DNA of 47,699 nucleotides from Ruthenibacterium sp. (GCA_020025255.1 JAHHSK010000006.1:1-47699); one strand, 5' to 3'. Counted from the stretch's first letter, positions 22,760-30,744 are shown. The notes: generated by a model from the sequence alone, not told the origin. Numbers and translations are program-made.

Positions 22760-23214
22760 AGGGAAAAAGCAGTATTTAAAGCATCCATCGCAATATCGGA
22801 GCATTCCGCCCGGATCAGCAGGGAAATGTCGAGGTCGGATGTAGTAATCAGATAAACTTCAACGTCCACCTCCTGCAAAGCACACAGCGCCCGCGCAGCA
22901 ACACCGCTGCTGGTAACCATATCTTCCCCAAACAGGTTGATCTTGCAGTATCCGCTGCTTATAAAGGGGATTTTTCCGCCTTCGGAACGATATTGTGCCA
23001 CCACCTGCAAGGCAGTATCAAAATATTCGGATGAAGTGGTCAGGCTGAAATCGATGGTTGATTTCCGGGGCGCACTTTGGCAGATCATGTCAACACAGAC
23101 ATCGCGCTGCGCAAAATCAGACAAAACGCGAGAAAGGGCTGTTTTCAAATCTGCGTCAGTGAATGCGATCATCATTACATCAAGCTGCATTGTAATGCGG
23201 GTTACACCGTTCAT
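22756..23214 (-). CDS. Stand-alone tandem ACT protein resembling the aspartokinase regulatory domain
   Basis: 152 residues with two ACT-like modules and no kinase domain. The first (about 1-75) begins MNGVTRITMQLDV and has VDMICQSAPRKSTIDFSLT, matching the segment that in aspartokinase follows the catalytic domain. The second (about 80-150) has VTSSGVAARALCALQEVDVEVYLITTSDLDISLLI, the aspartokinase lysine/threonine-binding ACT pattern. It is the last gene of the asd-dapA-dapB operon, 11 bases after the CapA-like gene. It may act in trans on a separate aspartokinase, like the beta subunit of heterotetrameric enzymes, or be a lysine sensor; this is inferred. Confidence 0.75.
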   Translation of the reverse strand: MNGVTRITMQLDVMMIAFTDADLKTALSRVLSDFAQRDVCVDMICQSAPRKSTIDFSLTTSSEYFDTALQVVAQYRSEGGKIPFISSGYCKINLFGEDMVTSSGVAARALCALQEVDVEVYLITTSDLDISLLIRAECSDIAMDALNTAFSL

Positions 23215-23225
23215 GAAATACTCCT

Positions 23226-24446
23226 TTAATCAAGAATCAAAAACTCCGGTGAAATATTATTTTGCAATATCGTTTCAATATAAGCCCGGCTGAAAGCGGG
23301 GTAAGAGGCACGAACCCCGTGAAGGGCAGCCAGCTCGTCCGTATAGTCGCGCAAAAGGTATACGCGCCCGTTGGCATAATTGGCGTCGTAATGCATTACG
23401 GTAGGAATCGCATGCACATTTTCAATCAGCGTTTCACTTGTTTCATCGGGCTGCGTCGTCTTTACGATGTCGAATGTCAGAGTAATGCCGATCAGATTGG
23501 GTGCGGCGGACTGGAGAGAAACAAAATTTCCCAGGGAATAAATTACGGGAACACTTTTGCCGGATTCGGCTGCTGTCAGCCGTTCGATCGGCTGTACCAC
23601 ATGAGGCCCGGTGCCAATTATGATATCCGCTCCCCAGTCAGCAAGCTGCTGCGCCAGCACATGTTGTGCTTGGGTTGTGTCATGTGTCCCTTCTACACCC
23701 CAATGCACGCCCACGATCACAAGATCGGCGTTCTCTTTTGCGGCAAGAAGCTGCTGGTGCATCACATCCGTTTCTTTGGTGTAGATCACGTTTGCCGGTG
23801 CATCCGCCGGAGTGGGAAGGCCGTTGGTGTGTTCCGTATAAGAAAGATACGCAATCCGCACGCCGTTAACTTCTTGGATCGGGATATTGCTGTAATCTTC
23901 AGCACCGGAAAATAATCCGGTCGTAAGGACGTCCTCCGGCATGGAATCCCAAAAACGACGGGTTGCGGCAATACCGTCTGCGCCTTTGTCGTAGCAATGA
24001 TTGTTCGATATCGAAAAAACACGCCAGCCGGCATCATAAAGGGCATTCCCCATTGCGGCAGGAGTGCAAAAGCGGGGGTAATTAGAAGGCGGGAATTCAT
24101 CGGTAATCAAGGTTTCCTGATTGATCCAGTTGATATCGATATCCTGAATAAAAGGGCGCAGGTTTTCGTAAAGCGGGGCGAAATCATAGCCGTTGCCTCC
24201 GGCTCGGCGATTGGCTTGCATGTAAAGCCCGTTGTGGATCAAATTATCCCCGGAAGCCGAAAAGCGCAAGCGCGTTGTAATGGGAACCGCCTGCGGTTCC
24301 GGTTGGGAACTGGAAGCCGCAGCAGAGGTTTCTGGCTGCGGTGTGCTTTCGGGATCGCTTGCAGGGGCAGAATGGCCGCAGCTTGTCAATACTGCCGTGC
24401 ACAGCACGGCAGAAAGCACAAACAGCGTTAATTTTTTGAATTTCAT
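23226..24446 (-). CDS. CapA-family lipoprotein
   Basis: 406 residues. Signal peptide with lipobox LTSC (Cys about 23), then a low-complexity Ser/Pro/Glu linker (about 30-55) and a CapA/PgsA-type metallophosphoesterase-like domain: FSASGDNLIHNGLY, INQETLITD, FSISNNHCYDKGADGI, VGVHWGVEGT and IIGTGPHVVQPIE. CapA proteins were named for poly-gamma-glutamate capsule synthesis, but most clostridial members have no known substrate. The start codon overlaps the stop of dapB by four bases, which puts it firmly inside the lysine/DAP operon. A cell-wall role would fit with DAP supply, but this is a guess. Confidence 0.85.
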   Translation of the reverse strand: MKFKKLTLFVLSAVLCTAVLTSCGHSAPASDPESTPQPETSAAASSSQPEPQAVPITTRLRFSASGDNLIHNGLYMQANRRAGGNGYDFAPLYENLRPFIQDIDINWINQETLITDEFPPSNYPRFCTPAAMGNALYDAGWRVFSISNNHCYDKGADGIAATRRFWDSMPEDVLTTGLFSGAEDYSNIPIQEVNGVRIAYLSYTEHTNGLPTPADAPANVIYTKETDVMHQQLLAAKENADLVIVGVHWGVEGTHDTTQAQHVLAQQLADWGADIIIGTGPHVVQPIERLTAAESGKSVPVIYSLGNFVSLQSAAPNLIGITLTFDIVKTTQPDETSETLIENVHAIPTVMHYDANYANGRVYLLRDYTDELAALHGVRASYPAFSRAYIETILQNNISPEFLILD

Positions 24447-25195
24447 AAACCGATCACGTCCTTCATTGTATATAATCCGGCAGATTTTCCGGAAAGAAAA
24501 ACAGCTGCTTTTACAGCGCCCGCAGCAAAAACATTTCGGGATGCGGCACTGTGAGAAATCGTTAGGGTTTCGCCCTCGCTGGCAAAAATCACTTCATGTT
24601 CACCGACAATGCTCCCTGCGCGAATGGCATGGATGCCGATTTCATGCGGGGAACGGGCACCGGTGGAAGGGCTGCGTCCATACATCAGCCGATACGGAAA
24701 AGGTGCCTGTTCCTGCAGCGCATCGGCAATCATCAGAGCGGTACCGCTGGGAACATCTTTTTTATGGTGATGATGCTTTTCAATGATTTCGATATCGCTT
24801 GTGGTTCCAATGGCGGCAAAAGCTTTGCGGGCCAGTTCCAGCAGCACATGGATGCCTTCCGACATATTGGCACTTTTGAGCACCGCGGTCGTATGGGAAA
24901 GGGCTGAAAGAAGCTGTTCCTGCTGAACGCTCAGTCCCGTTGTGCATATCACACAGGGAAGGTGATGAGATGTGCAGTATCGAACGGTTTCATCCAGTGC
25001 ATCCGGTGAGGAAAAATCAATTAAAACATCTGCGTGGATCGTGTTTTCCGATATGTGGGAAAAAAGCGGAACGCCGCACGGCGTACCGCGCGGGTCGATC
25101 CCAACAGCGATCCGGCAGTCGGTTCGGTTCTGGACAGCCTGGCGGACGGCATATCCCATTTGTCCGTTGATTCCCTGAAGCATGATATCGATCAT
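24443..25195 (-). CDS. dapB: 4-hydroxy-tetrahydrodipicolinate reductase
   Basis: 250 residues. NAD(P)H-dependent reduction step to tetrahydrodipicolinate for DAP and lysine. Dinucleotide motif GINGQMG at residues 8-14 and the catalytic/substrate segment EKHHHHKKDVPSGTAL (about 138-153) are diagnostic. Overlaps dapA by four bases and the CapA-like gene by four bases, so three proteins are made from one coupled message. DAP is both the wall cross-linking residue and, through dipicolinate, tied to spore formation. Confidence 0.95.
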   Translation of the reverse strand: MIDIMLQGINGQMGYAVRQAVQNRTDCRIAVGIDPRGTPCGVPLFSHISENTIHADVLIDFSSPDALDETVRYCTSHHLPCVICTTGLSVQQEQLLSALSHTTAVLKSANMSEGIHVLLELARKAFAAIGTTSDIEIIEKHHHHKKDVPSGTALMIADALQEQAPFPYRLMYGRSPSTGARSPHEIGIHAIRAGSIVGEHEVIFASEGETLTISHSAASRNVFAAGAVKAAVFLSGKSAGLYTMKDVIGL

Positions 25196-26127
25196 AGTCG
25201 GCTGCCTTCCTTATTATAATACATCAAATCATGGCTTTCGTTCAATAACCCAATATGTGATAAAGCACGGCGCAGCATGGCGCGATTTGATTCACTTAAT
25301 TCGGTCAAGGGCAGGCGGCACGGCCCAGCCGAAACCCCGATCATATTAAGTGCCTCTTTCACAGGAATGGGGTTGACATCGCAAAAAAGCGCCCGGATCA
25401 GTTCCAGCAGACGAAGCTGCAGGGCAAGGCTTTTCTGATGCTGCCCGGCAAAGAAAAGCGAGCAGATTTCATGTGTTTCGCAAGGAAGCAGGTTGGCCAG
25501 CACAGAAATAACGCCGATGCCGCCCAGGGAAAGGATGGGCACGATCTGATCATCGTTGCCGGAATATATGGCAAGCTCGTCTTTGCAGAGTGCGGCGGTC
25601 TGAACAATGGAACTGATGTTGCCGCTGGCTTCTTTGACAGCGGCAATCAGGGGATGCTTTGCCAGCTGCGCATAGGTTTCCGGCTGAATGCATACCCCCG
25701 TGCGGGAGGGAACATTATACAGGATGCACGGCAAACCGGCGGCATCGGCAATCAGGCTGAAGTGACGGATCAGCCCGGATTGACTGGTTTTGTTATAATA
25801 GGGTGTCACAAGCAGCAGCGCATCGGCACCACACCGCGCTGCCGCACGGGAAAGCGCAACAGCATGCTGTGTATCGTTCGAGCCGGTTCCGGCGATAACC
25901 GGGATCCGGCCATCGACAAAAGCACAGGCGGCTTCGATCACATGTAAATGCTCGGTGCTGCTGAGAGCTGCGGATTCACCGGTTGTGCCGCAGATTACAA
26001 CCGCATCGGTTCCGCAGCGGATTTGGTGCTCCAGAAGTTTTTGCAATGCGCTGAAATTTACGGTGCCATCTGCGTTCATCGGGGTAATCAGTGCGGTGCA
26101 GGAACCTTTGAAAATTATCTGCTTCAT
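25192..26127 (-). CDS. dapA: 4-hydroxy-tetrahydrodipicolinate synthase
   Basis: 311 residues, normal. Class I aldolase of the DapA/NAL family condensing pyruvate with aspartate semialdehyde. Motifs: GTTGESAALSSTEH (about 48-61), YYNKTSQSGL, YNVPSRTG (catalytic Tyr) and VKEASGN (Schiff-base Lys near 165). Some family members are N-acetylneuraminate lyases, but the operon with asd and dapB settles the role. Its 3' end carries about 15 extra residues that reach into dapB. Confidence 0.95.
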   Translation of the reverse strand: MKQIIFKGSCTALITPMNADGTVNFSALQKLLEHQIRCGTDAVVICGTTGESAALSSTEHLHVIEAACAFVDGRIPVIAGTGSNDTQHAVALSRAAARCGADALLLVTPYYNKTSQSGLIRHFSLIADAAGLPCILYNVPSRTGVCIQPETYAQLAKHPLIAAVKEASGNISSIVQTAALCKDELAIYSGNDDQIVPILSLGGIGVISVLANLLPCETHEICSLFFAGQHQKSLALQLRLLELIRALFCDVNPIPVKEALNMIGVSAGPCRLPLTELSESNRAMLRRALSHIGLLNESHDLMYYNKEGSRL

Positions 26128-26178
26128 AAAATCATTCGCTTTCCGAAAGAATCGTTCCGCGAGAGAAGGCAGGAAAAA

Positions 26179-27258
26179 TCAGTCCAGCAGGCCTTTTGCG
26201 GCAAGCAGCTCGGCTAAAAGAACGGCACCGCCTGCTGCACCGCGCAGGGTATTGTGCGAAAGACAAACAAACTTATAATCATACTGGGTATCTGGGCGCA
26301 GGCGTCCAATGGAGATTGCCATGCCGTTTTCTATGCCCCGATCCAGTTTCGTCTGCGGCCGATCGGGCTGTTCAAAGTAATGCAGAAATTGTTTTGGAGA
26401 ACTGGGTAAATTAAGAAGCTGTGTCTCGCTTTGGAAATCATGCCATGCCTTCAGAATGTCTTGCTCAGAAGGCTTTTTTTCAAAGCTTGCAAAAACTGCG
26501 GCCATATGGCCGTCCGAACAGGGAATACGCAGACACTGTGCGGTGATGCAGGGCTGTTCCGCCGGGATGATCACACCATTTTCCAGATGTCCCCAAATCT
26601 TCAGCGGCTCTTTTTCGCTTTTTTCTTCTTCCCCGCTGATATACGGGATGCAGTTGTCGATCATCTCCGGCCAGGTATCAAAGGTCTTTCCGGCACCGGA
26701 AATCGCCTGATAGGTGCATACAAGGCACTTCGCAACGCCGAAATCCTGCATCAGCGGGTGAAGGGCAGGAACATAGCTTTGCAGGGAACAGTTCGACTTT
26801 ACCGCAATAAATCCACGTTTTGTACCGAGCCTGCGCCGCTGGAAAGGAAGAACCTCCAAATGCTGTGGATTGATTTCCGGTATGATCATCGGAACATCCG
26901 GGGTAAATCGATGTGCGCTGTTGTTGGAAACGACAGGGCATTCTGCCTTTGCATAAGCCTCTTCCAGTGCTTTTATTTCATCGGTGTTCATGTTGACTGC
27001 GCAAAAAACAAAATCTACCTGCGCTGCAACCGAAGCCACATCCAGGGCATTTTGCAAAACCATGTTTTTTACTTGCGTGGGCATGGGGCAGGGCATCACC
27101 CATTGGCCGGACATTGCCTCGGCGTATGTTTTTCCGGCCGATCGGGGAGAAGCTGCAATGGCGGTGATCTGAAACCATGGGTGATTTTCCAAGATGGAAA
27201 TGAGCCGCTGCCCTACCATACCGGTGGCACCGACAATTCCGACTTTATATGTCTTCAT
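26179..27258 (-). CDS. asd: Aspartate-semialdehyde dehydrogenase
   Basis: 359 residues. NADP-dependent reductive dephosphorylation of aspartyl phosphate. Rossmann motif GIVGATGMVGQRL at residues 8-20 and the catalytic cysteine in SNCSLQSYVPALHPL (about 154-168). The sequence is of the fungal/archaeal-like branch, as seen in several clostridia. First gene of the lysine operon; no aspartokinase catalytic gene is in the window. Preceded by a roughly 245-base structured leader with an intrinsic terminator. The ribosome binding site (GAGAGGGTCG) is ordinary. Confidence 0.94.
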   Translation of the reverse strand: MKTYKVGIVGATGMVGQRLISILENHPWFQITAIAASPRSAGKTYAEAMSGQWVMPCPMPTQVKNMVLQNALDVASVAAQVDFVFCAVNMNTDEIKALEEAYAKAECPVVSNNSAHRFTPDVPMIIPEINPQHLEVLPFQRRRLGTKRGFIAVKSNCSLQSYVPALHPLMQDFGVAKCLVCTYQAISGAGKTFDTWPEMIDNCIPYISGEEEKSEKEPLKIWGHLENGVIIPAEQPCITAQCLRIPCSDGHMAAVFASFEKKPSEQDILKAWHDFQSETQLLNLPSSPKQFLHYFEQPDRPQTKLDRGIENGMAISIGRLRPDTQYDYKFVCLSHNTLRGAAGGAVLLAELLAAKGLLD

Positions 27259-27330
27259 TTTGAAACGACCCTCTCTCGCTGTTTTATTTTATGCACCGGA
27301 ATTTCAAAATTGAACCCGAAATGCTTCAAT

Positions 27331-27359
27331 AAAAGAAAAAAACCGGCTTGAAAACCGGT
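27331..27359 (-). terminator. Terminator in the asd leader
   Basis: ACCGGTT / AGCCGGT (one U-G pair) with loop TTCA at 27359-27342, followed on the minus strand by TTTTTTTCTTTT. It lies 73 bases before the asd start, so transcription of the lysine operon is probably attenuated here. The queA -35 box on the other strand overlaps it. Confidence 0.65.
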
Positions 27360-27376
27360 GCAAATTGCAATATAAT
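27348..27376 (+). promoter_or_regulatory. Promoter of queA-tgt
   Basis: TTGAAA (27348-27353), 17 bases, TATAAT (27371-27376). Gives a leader of about 177 bases that is antisense to the asd leader. Confidence 0.65.
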
Positions 27377-27512
27377 ATATTAGATTGCTATTCGACCGCA
27401 ATCGTAGCTGTCTTTTGCAAAATACTTTTTGTGGAAAGCGGCACTGCCGCAAATGCATCGTGCGATACGCTTCGGCTATGGTGCGAAAGCTGCCACAATC
27501 TATTTACTGATT

Positions 27513-27541
27513 ATATTATCATTCCCATTCCATGATGTCAA
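27513..27541 (-). promoter_or_regulatory. Promoter of the asd-dapAB operon
   Basis: Minus strand TTGACA (27541-27536), 17 bases, TAATAT (27518-27513). A TATAAT two bases further downstream is an alternative -10 with a longer spacer. The -35 is 18 bases before the divergent queA start codon. Confidence 0.65.
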
Positions 27542-27559
27542 TGAAAAGAAGGCGGAACA

Positions 27560-28588
27560 ATGCAGAAAAGTGATTTTTATTTTGAACTTCCGAAAGAGTT
27601 GATCGCACAGGAACCGTGCGATCCGCGGGATGCAGCGCGGCTGCTGTGCCTTGGACGGCAAAGCGGGGAGATCCAACACCGTGTTTTCCGTGAATTGCCG
27701 GCACTGCTGGAACCGGGAGATTTGCTGGTTGTAAATAATTCCAAGGTCCTTCCGGCACGCTTGATTGGACACAAGGATCAAACCGGTGCGGTATGTGAAC
27801 TGCTGCTTTTGCATCAGGTGAAAGGTGATATCTGGGAATGCCTTGCAAAGCCGGGTAAGCGTCTGCATGTCGGGACAAAAGTTGTTTTTGGGGATGGCTC
27901 TTTAACGGCGGTCATCCGGGAAACAAAAGAAGATGGAAATAAGTATGCGGAATTTTTCTATGATACGCAGACGCTGTATGAAAAATTGGATGCATTCGGG
28001 AAAATGCCGCTTCCTCCGTACATTCAAAAACAACTGGAGGATCAGTCGCAGTACCAGACTGTTTATGCAAAGGAATTGGGAAGTGCCGCAGCACCGACAG
28101 CTGGGCTGCATTTTACGCCGCAGCTGATCGATACACTGAAAGCACAGGGCATCCGTTTTGCTGAAGTTACACTGCATGTGGGGCTGGGAACCTTCCGCCC
28201 GGTCAAAGAGGATAATATTCTGGAACACAAAATGCACACGGAATGGTATTCGATCAGTGAAGAAACTGCGCAGATGATACAGCAAACCAAGCAGGCAGGA
28301 CACCGGGTGATCGCGGTGGGAACCACCAGCTGCCGGACACTGGAATCGGCCGCCGCAAAGTATGGAAAAATCGGCTGCTGCAGCGGCGATACGGATATTT
28401 TTATTTATCCCGGTTACGAATTCAAAGCAATCGATGGGCTGATTACCAATTTTCACCTGCCGGAAAGCACCCTGATCATGCTGGTATCGGCCTTCTGCGG
28501 GTACGAAAATACGATGCATGCATACCAAACAGCAGTAAAAGAACGGTACCGCTTCTTCAGCTTCGGCGATGCCATGCTGATTATATGA
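27560..28588 (+). CDS. queA: S-adenosylmethionine:tRNA ribosyltransferase-isomerase
   Basis: 342 residues, normal length. Converts 7-aminomethyl-7-deazaguanine in tRNA to epoxyqueuosine using the ribosyl part of SAM. Family segments: DFYFELPKELIAQEPCDPRDAARLL at the N-terminus, NNSKVLPARL, SAAAPTAGLHFTP and NFHLPESTLIMLVSAF near the end. Paired with tgt 39 bases downstream, the common Firmicutes arrangement. GGCGGAA lies ahead of the ATG. Confidence 0.95.
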   Translation: MQKSDFYFELPKELIAQEPCDPRDAARLLCLGRQSGEIQHRVFRELPALLEPGDLLVVNNSKVLPARLIGHKDQTGAVCELLLLHQVKGDIWECLAKPGKRLHVGTKVVFGDGSLTAVIRETKEDGNKYAEFFYDTQTLYEKLDAFGKMPLPPYIQKQLEDQSQYQTVYAKELGSAAAPTAGLHFTPQLIDTLKAQGIRFAEVTLHVGLGTFRPVKEDNILEHKMHTEWYSISEETAQMIQQTKQAGHRVIAVGTTSCRTLESAAAKYGKIGCCSGDTDIFIYPGYEFKAIDGLITNFHLPESTLIMLVSAFCGYENTMHAYQTAVKERYRFFSFGDAMLII

Positions 28589-28627
28589 ACGGTATGAGCG
28601 GGCTTCAACAGAAAGGAAAGCAAATCA

Positions 28628-29758
28628 ATGTATAAGCTGATTAAAAATGAAGGAACAGCACGCCGCGGTGAATTTACCACCGTTCACGGCACGATTCAAA
28701 CGCCGGCTTTTATGAATGTTGCAACAGCCGGCGCAATCAAGGGCGGCCTTTCGGCATTCGATCTTGCAAAAAACGATTGTCAGGTGATGCTTTGCAATAC
28801 GTATCATCTGCATCTTCGTCCCGGCGATCGGAATGTTGCAAAGCTCGGCGGCCTTCATAAATTTACGCGCTGGCAAGGGCCGATCCTTACGGACAGCGGC
28901 GGATTTCAGGTTTTCAGCCTGTCCAAGCTGCGTAAGATCACGGAAGAGGGTGTGACGTTCAGCTCGCATCTGGATGGTCATCGCATCTTTATGGGGCCGG
29001 AAGAAAGCATGCAGATTCAGGCAAATCTCGGTTCGACAATCGCTATGGCGTTTGATGAATGCATGGAAAATCCGGCGGAATATCATTATGCAAAAGCATC
29101 CTGTGCAAGAACGGTTCGCTGGCTGAAACGCTGCAAAACGGAAATGGATCGACTCAAGCGCGAAGAAATCGCCGTGAATCCGCATCAGCTGCTGTTCGGC
29201 ATCAATCAGGGATGCTGCTATGATGATCTTCGAGTAGAGCATATGAAAGAAATTGCCGAATTGGATCTGGATGGCTATGCAATCGGCGGCCTTGCCGTAG
29301 GCGAACCGAAGGAAGAAATGTACCGCGTGATTTCTTTGGTGGAAGAGCATATGCCTAAAGATAAGATCCGCTATCTTATGGGTGTTGGTACGCCCGGCAA
29401 TATTTTGGAAGCGGTGCACCGCGGCGTAGATCTGTTTGACTGCGTTATGCCCAGCCGCAATGCGCGTCACGGCCACCTGAACACATGGAAGGGCATCATC
29501 AACATCAAAAATGCAAAGTATGAATTGGATGAAAGCCCGGTGGATGAAGAATGCAGCTGTGAATGCTGCCGCAATTTCTCGCGCGCGTACCTGCGTCATC
29601 TCTTCAAGGCAGATGAAATGCTTGGCATGCGCCTTGCTGTCATGCATAACCTGCATTTCTATAACACGCTGATGATTCGTATTCGGCAGGCATTGGATAA
29701 CGGAACTTTTGATGAATTTTATCATCGCTATGTTGATGTACTGGATACGCGTATCTGA
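28628..29758 (+). CDS. tgt: tRNA-guanine transglycosylase
   Basis: 376 residues. Exchanges guanine 34 of GUN-anticodon tRNAs for preQ1. Active-site segments: LTDSGGFQVFSLSKLRKITEEGV (nucleophile region about 90-112), FGINQGCCYDDLR, GGLAVGEPKEEMY, and the zinc site CSCECCRNFSRAYLRHL (three Cys plus His). Note INQGC where most enzymes have IVQGG. AGAAAGGAAAG precedes the ATG. Confidence 0.95.
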   Translation: MYKLIKNEGTARRGEFTTVHGTIQTPAFMNVATAGAIKGGLSAFDLAKNDCQVMLCNTYHLHLRPGDRNVAKLGGLHKFTRWQGPILTDSGGFQVFSLSKLRKITEEGVTFSSHLDGHRIFMGPEESMQIQANLGSTIAMAFDECMENPAEYHYAKASCARTVRWLKRCKTEMDRLKREEIAVNPHQLLFGINQGCCYDDLRVEHMKEIAELDLDGYAIGGLAVGEPKEEMYRVISLVEEHMPKDKIRYLMGVGTPGNILEAVHRGVDLFDCVMPSRNARHGHLNTWKGIINIKNAKYELDESPVDEECSCECCRNFSRAYLRHLFKADEMLGMRLAVMHNLHFYNTLMIRIRQALDNGTFDEFYHRYVDVLDTRI

Positions 29759-29787
29759 TTTTGCGCAAAAGAGTAAATAAACTATAA

Positions 29788-29806
29788 AAGCGTAAACAAA
29801 ACGCTT
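29788..29806. terminator. Weak inverted repeat after tgt
   Basis: AAGCGT / ACGCTT six-bp stem with a 7-base AT-rich loop; no long T-run. Its right arm overlaps the yajC -35 box, so it may instead be an operator. Confidence 0.3.
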
Positions 29807-29833
29807 GCAAGTATTTGCTTTTTTCGATATACT
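29805..29833 (+). promoter_or_regulatory. Promoter of yajC
   Basis: TTGCAA (29805-29810), 17 bases, TATACT (29828-29833), 34 bases before the yajC start. Confidence 0.7.
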
Positions 29834-29866
29834 TTATAGTAATGCTTATAAGGAGGAGTTGAATTT

Positions 29867-30175
29867 ATGAGTCCCGAGACAACAAGTATGCTTATGACAT
29901 TTGTGCCTTTGATCGCAATGTTTGCGCTGATGTATTTTCTGATGATTCGTCCGCAGCGAAAGAAGGAAAAGCAAACAGCTGAGATGCGCAATTCGATTGA
30001 AGTTGGCGATGGCATCACTACAATTGGCGGTATTGTTGGACGTGTTGCCAGCATCAAGGAAGATACCTTTGTATTGGAAACAGGGTCTGACCGTGTAAAA
30101 ATGCGCTTCAAACGCTGGGCGATCCAGGATGTTGAAAAGCTTTCGCTGGATACCTCTGCCGACGCAGCCAAATAA
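29867..30175 (+). CDS. yajC: Preprotein translocase accessory subunit YajC
   Basis: 102 residues. One membrane helix at about 8-25 followed at once by IRPQRKKEKQ, the family hallmark, then a small cytoplasmic domain (VGDGITTIGGIVGRVASIKEDTFVLET). Works with SecDF at the Sec channel. AAGGAGGAG precedes the ATG. Location after queA-tgt is common in bacteria, usually followed by secDF, which is absent here. Confidence 0.93.
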   Translation: MSPETTSMLMTFVPLIAMFALMYFLMIRPQRKKEKQTAEMRNSIEVGDGITTIGGIVGRVASIKEDTFVLETGSDRVKMRFKRWAIQDVEKLSLDTSADAAK

Positions 30176-30190
30176 AATTACAGCATAATA

Positions 30191-30238
30191 AAACACTCCC
30201 GTTCATACCTTTAGGTAAGGACATGGGGGTGTTTTTTT
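30191..30238 (+). terminator. Terminator after yajC, carrying the next gene's ribosome binding site
   Basis: AAACACTCCC (30191-30200) pairs with GGGGGTGTTT (30225-30234, one U-G), with an inner TACC/GGTA hairpin, then a T-run to 30238. The ATG of the next gene follows directly. Confidence 0.75.
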
Positions 30239-30661
30239 ATGCAGAAAAGGAAAAAGATTTATGCGCTGTCGAAAAACAAACCGCATCTTTGGGGGCATAT
30301 TGCAGCAGGTGCAGCGGTCGGCCTTGCAGCGGCAAGCCTTTTGTTTGCCGGTGCTGCATTCGTCATGTGCAAGGTGGATATCCCGCCGCAAATGCATACT
30401 GCAATTTCTACGACCTTGGTTTCACTTGCAATTGTTCCGGCGGCGTTGGTAATTGCGTTTTTAGAAGGCGAAAGGGGAATGCTGTGCGGTTTGCTAACAG
30501 GCTTTGGCTTTTTTGCCGTGATTTGGGTCGTGGCCTTTTGGGGAATGCAATCTGAGATTACGACGATTACCGGCATCAAGGGCATGGCGATGCTTCTTGC
30601 GGGAACCGTTGGGGGATTGATCGGAATGATGCTCAAGGAACGCCGCCGAAAAATTCATTGA
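30239..30661 (+). CDS. TIGR04086-type four-helix membrane protein
   Basis: 140 residues. Basic N-terminus (MQKRKKIY), then four membrane helices at about 19-45, 55-75, 82-103 and 115-132 with glycines, ending in KERRRKIH. Pattern and size match the TIGR04086/YrzE family of clostridia, often found near yajC, of unknown function. The start codon sits directly behind the yajC terminator T-run; GGGGGTG in the terminator's right arm, seven bases before the ATG, is the only ribosome binding site. No later in-frame start is better. Confidence 0.8.
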   Translation: MQKRKKIYALSKNKPHLWGHIAAGAAVGLAAASLLFAGAAFVMCKVDIPPQMHTAISTTLVSLAIVPAALVIAFLEGERGMLCGLLTGFGFFAVIWVVAFWGMQSEITTITGIKGMAMLLAGTVGGLIGMMLKERRRKIH

Positions 30662-30744
30662 TGCCAATATAGACAGAATACAGTGCAATAAAAAACAGGC
30701 AGACCGATTCTGTACAAACCGTACCGAAAAAAGGAGAATAGAAA

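Larger units (their letters stand above)
27259..27505 (-). promoter_or_regulatory. Unassigned structured leader with terminator upstream of asd
   Basis: Between the promoter and asd the minus-strand RNA can form: a closing helix TAGATTG (27502-27496) with CAATCTA (27387-27381); inside it, TTGTGG(c)AGC with GCT(tt)CCACAA (27498-27489, 27439-27429); a perfect GCGGC/GCCGC hairpin (27450-27438); and GATTGC/GCAATC, which competes with the closing helix. A terminator follows at 27359-27342. The order aptamer-like domain then terminator is that of a riboswitch. I do not find the conserved lysine riboswitch segments, T-box or SAM motifs. Confidence 0.5.

Noticed and set aside
22756..24446. The ACT gene as a truncated aspartokinase whose kinase part was lost locally
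   Set aside because: The intergenic spacing is 11 bases, there are no kinase remnants, and the protein starts cleanly with its own ATG, so it is a separate gene.
27429..27498. Possible tRNA-like fold in the asd leader (about 70 bases, paired ends)
   Set aside because: No GTTCGA T-loop, no D-arm pattern and no acceptor/CCA; treated as part of the leader structure.
27381..27502. Standard lysine riboswitch or preQ1 riboswitch (for queA)
   Set aside because: Neither the lysine core (AGAGGTGC, then AGTA) nor preQ1 motifs could be found on either strand.
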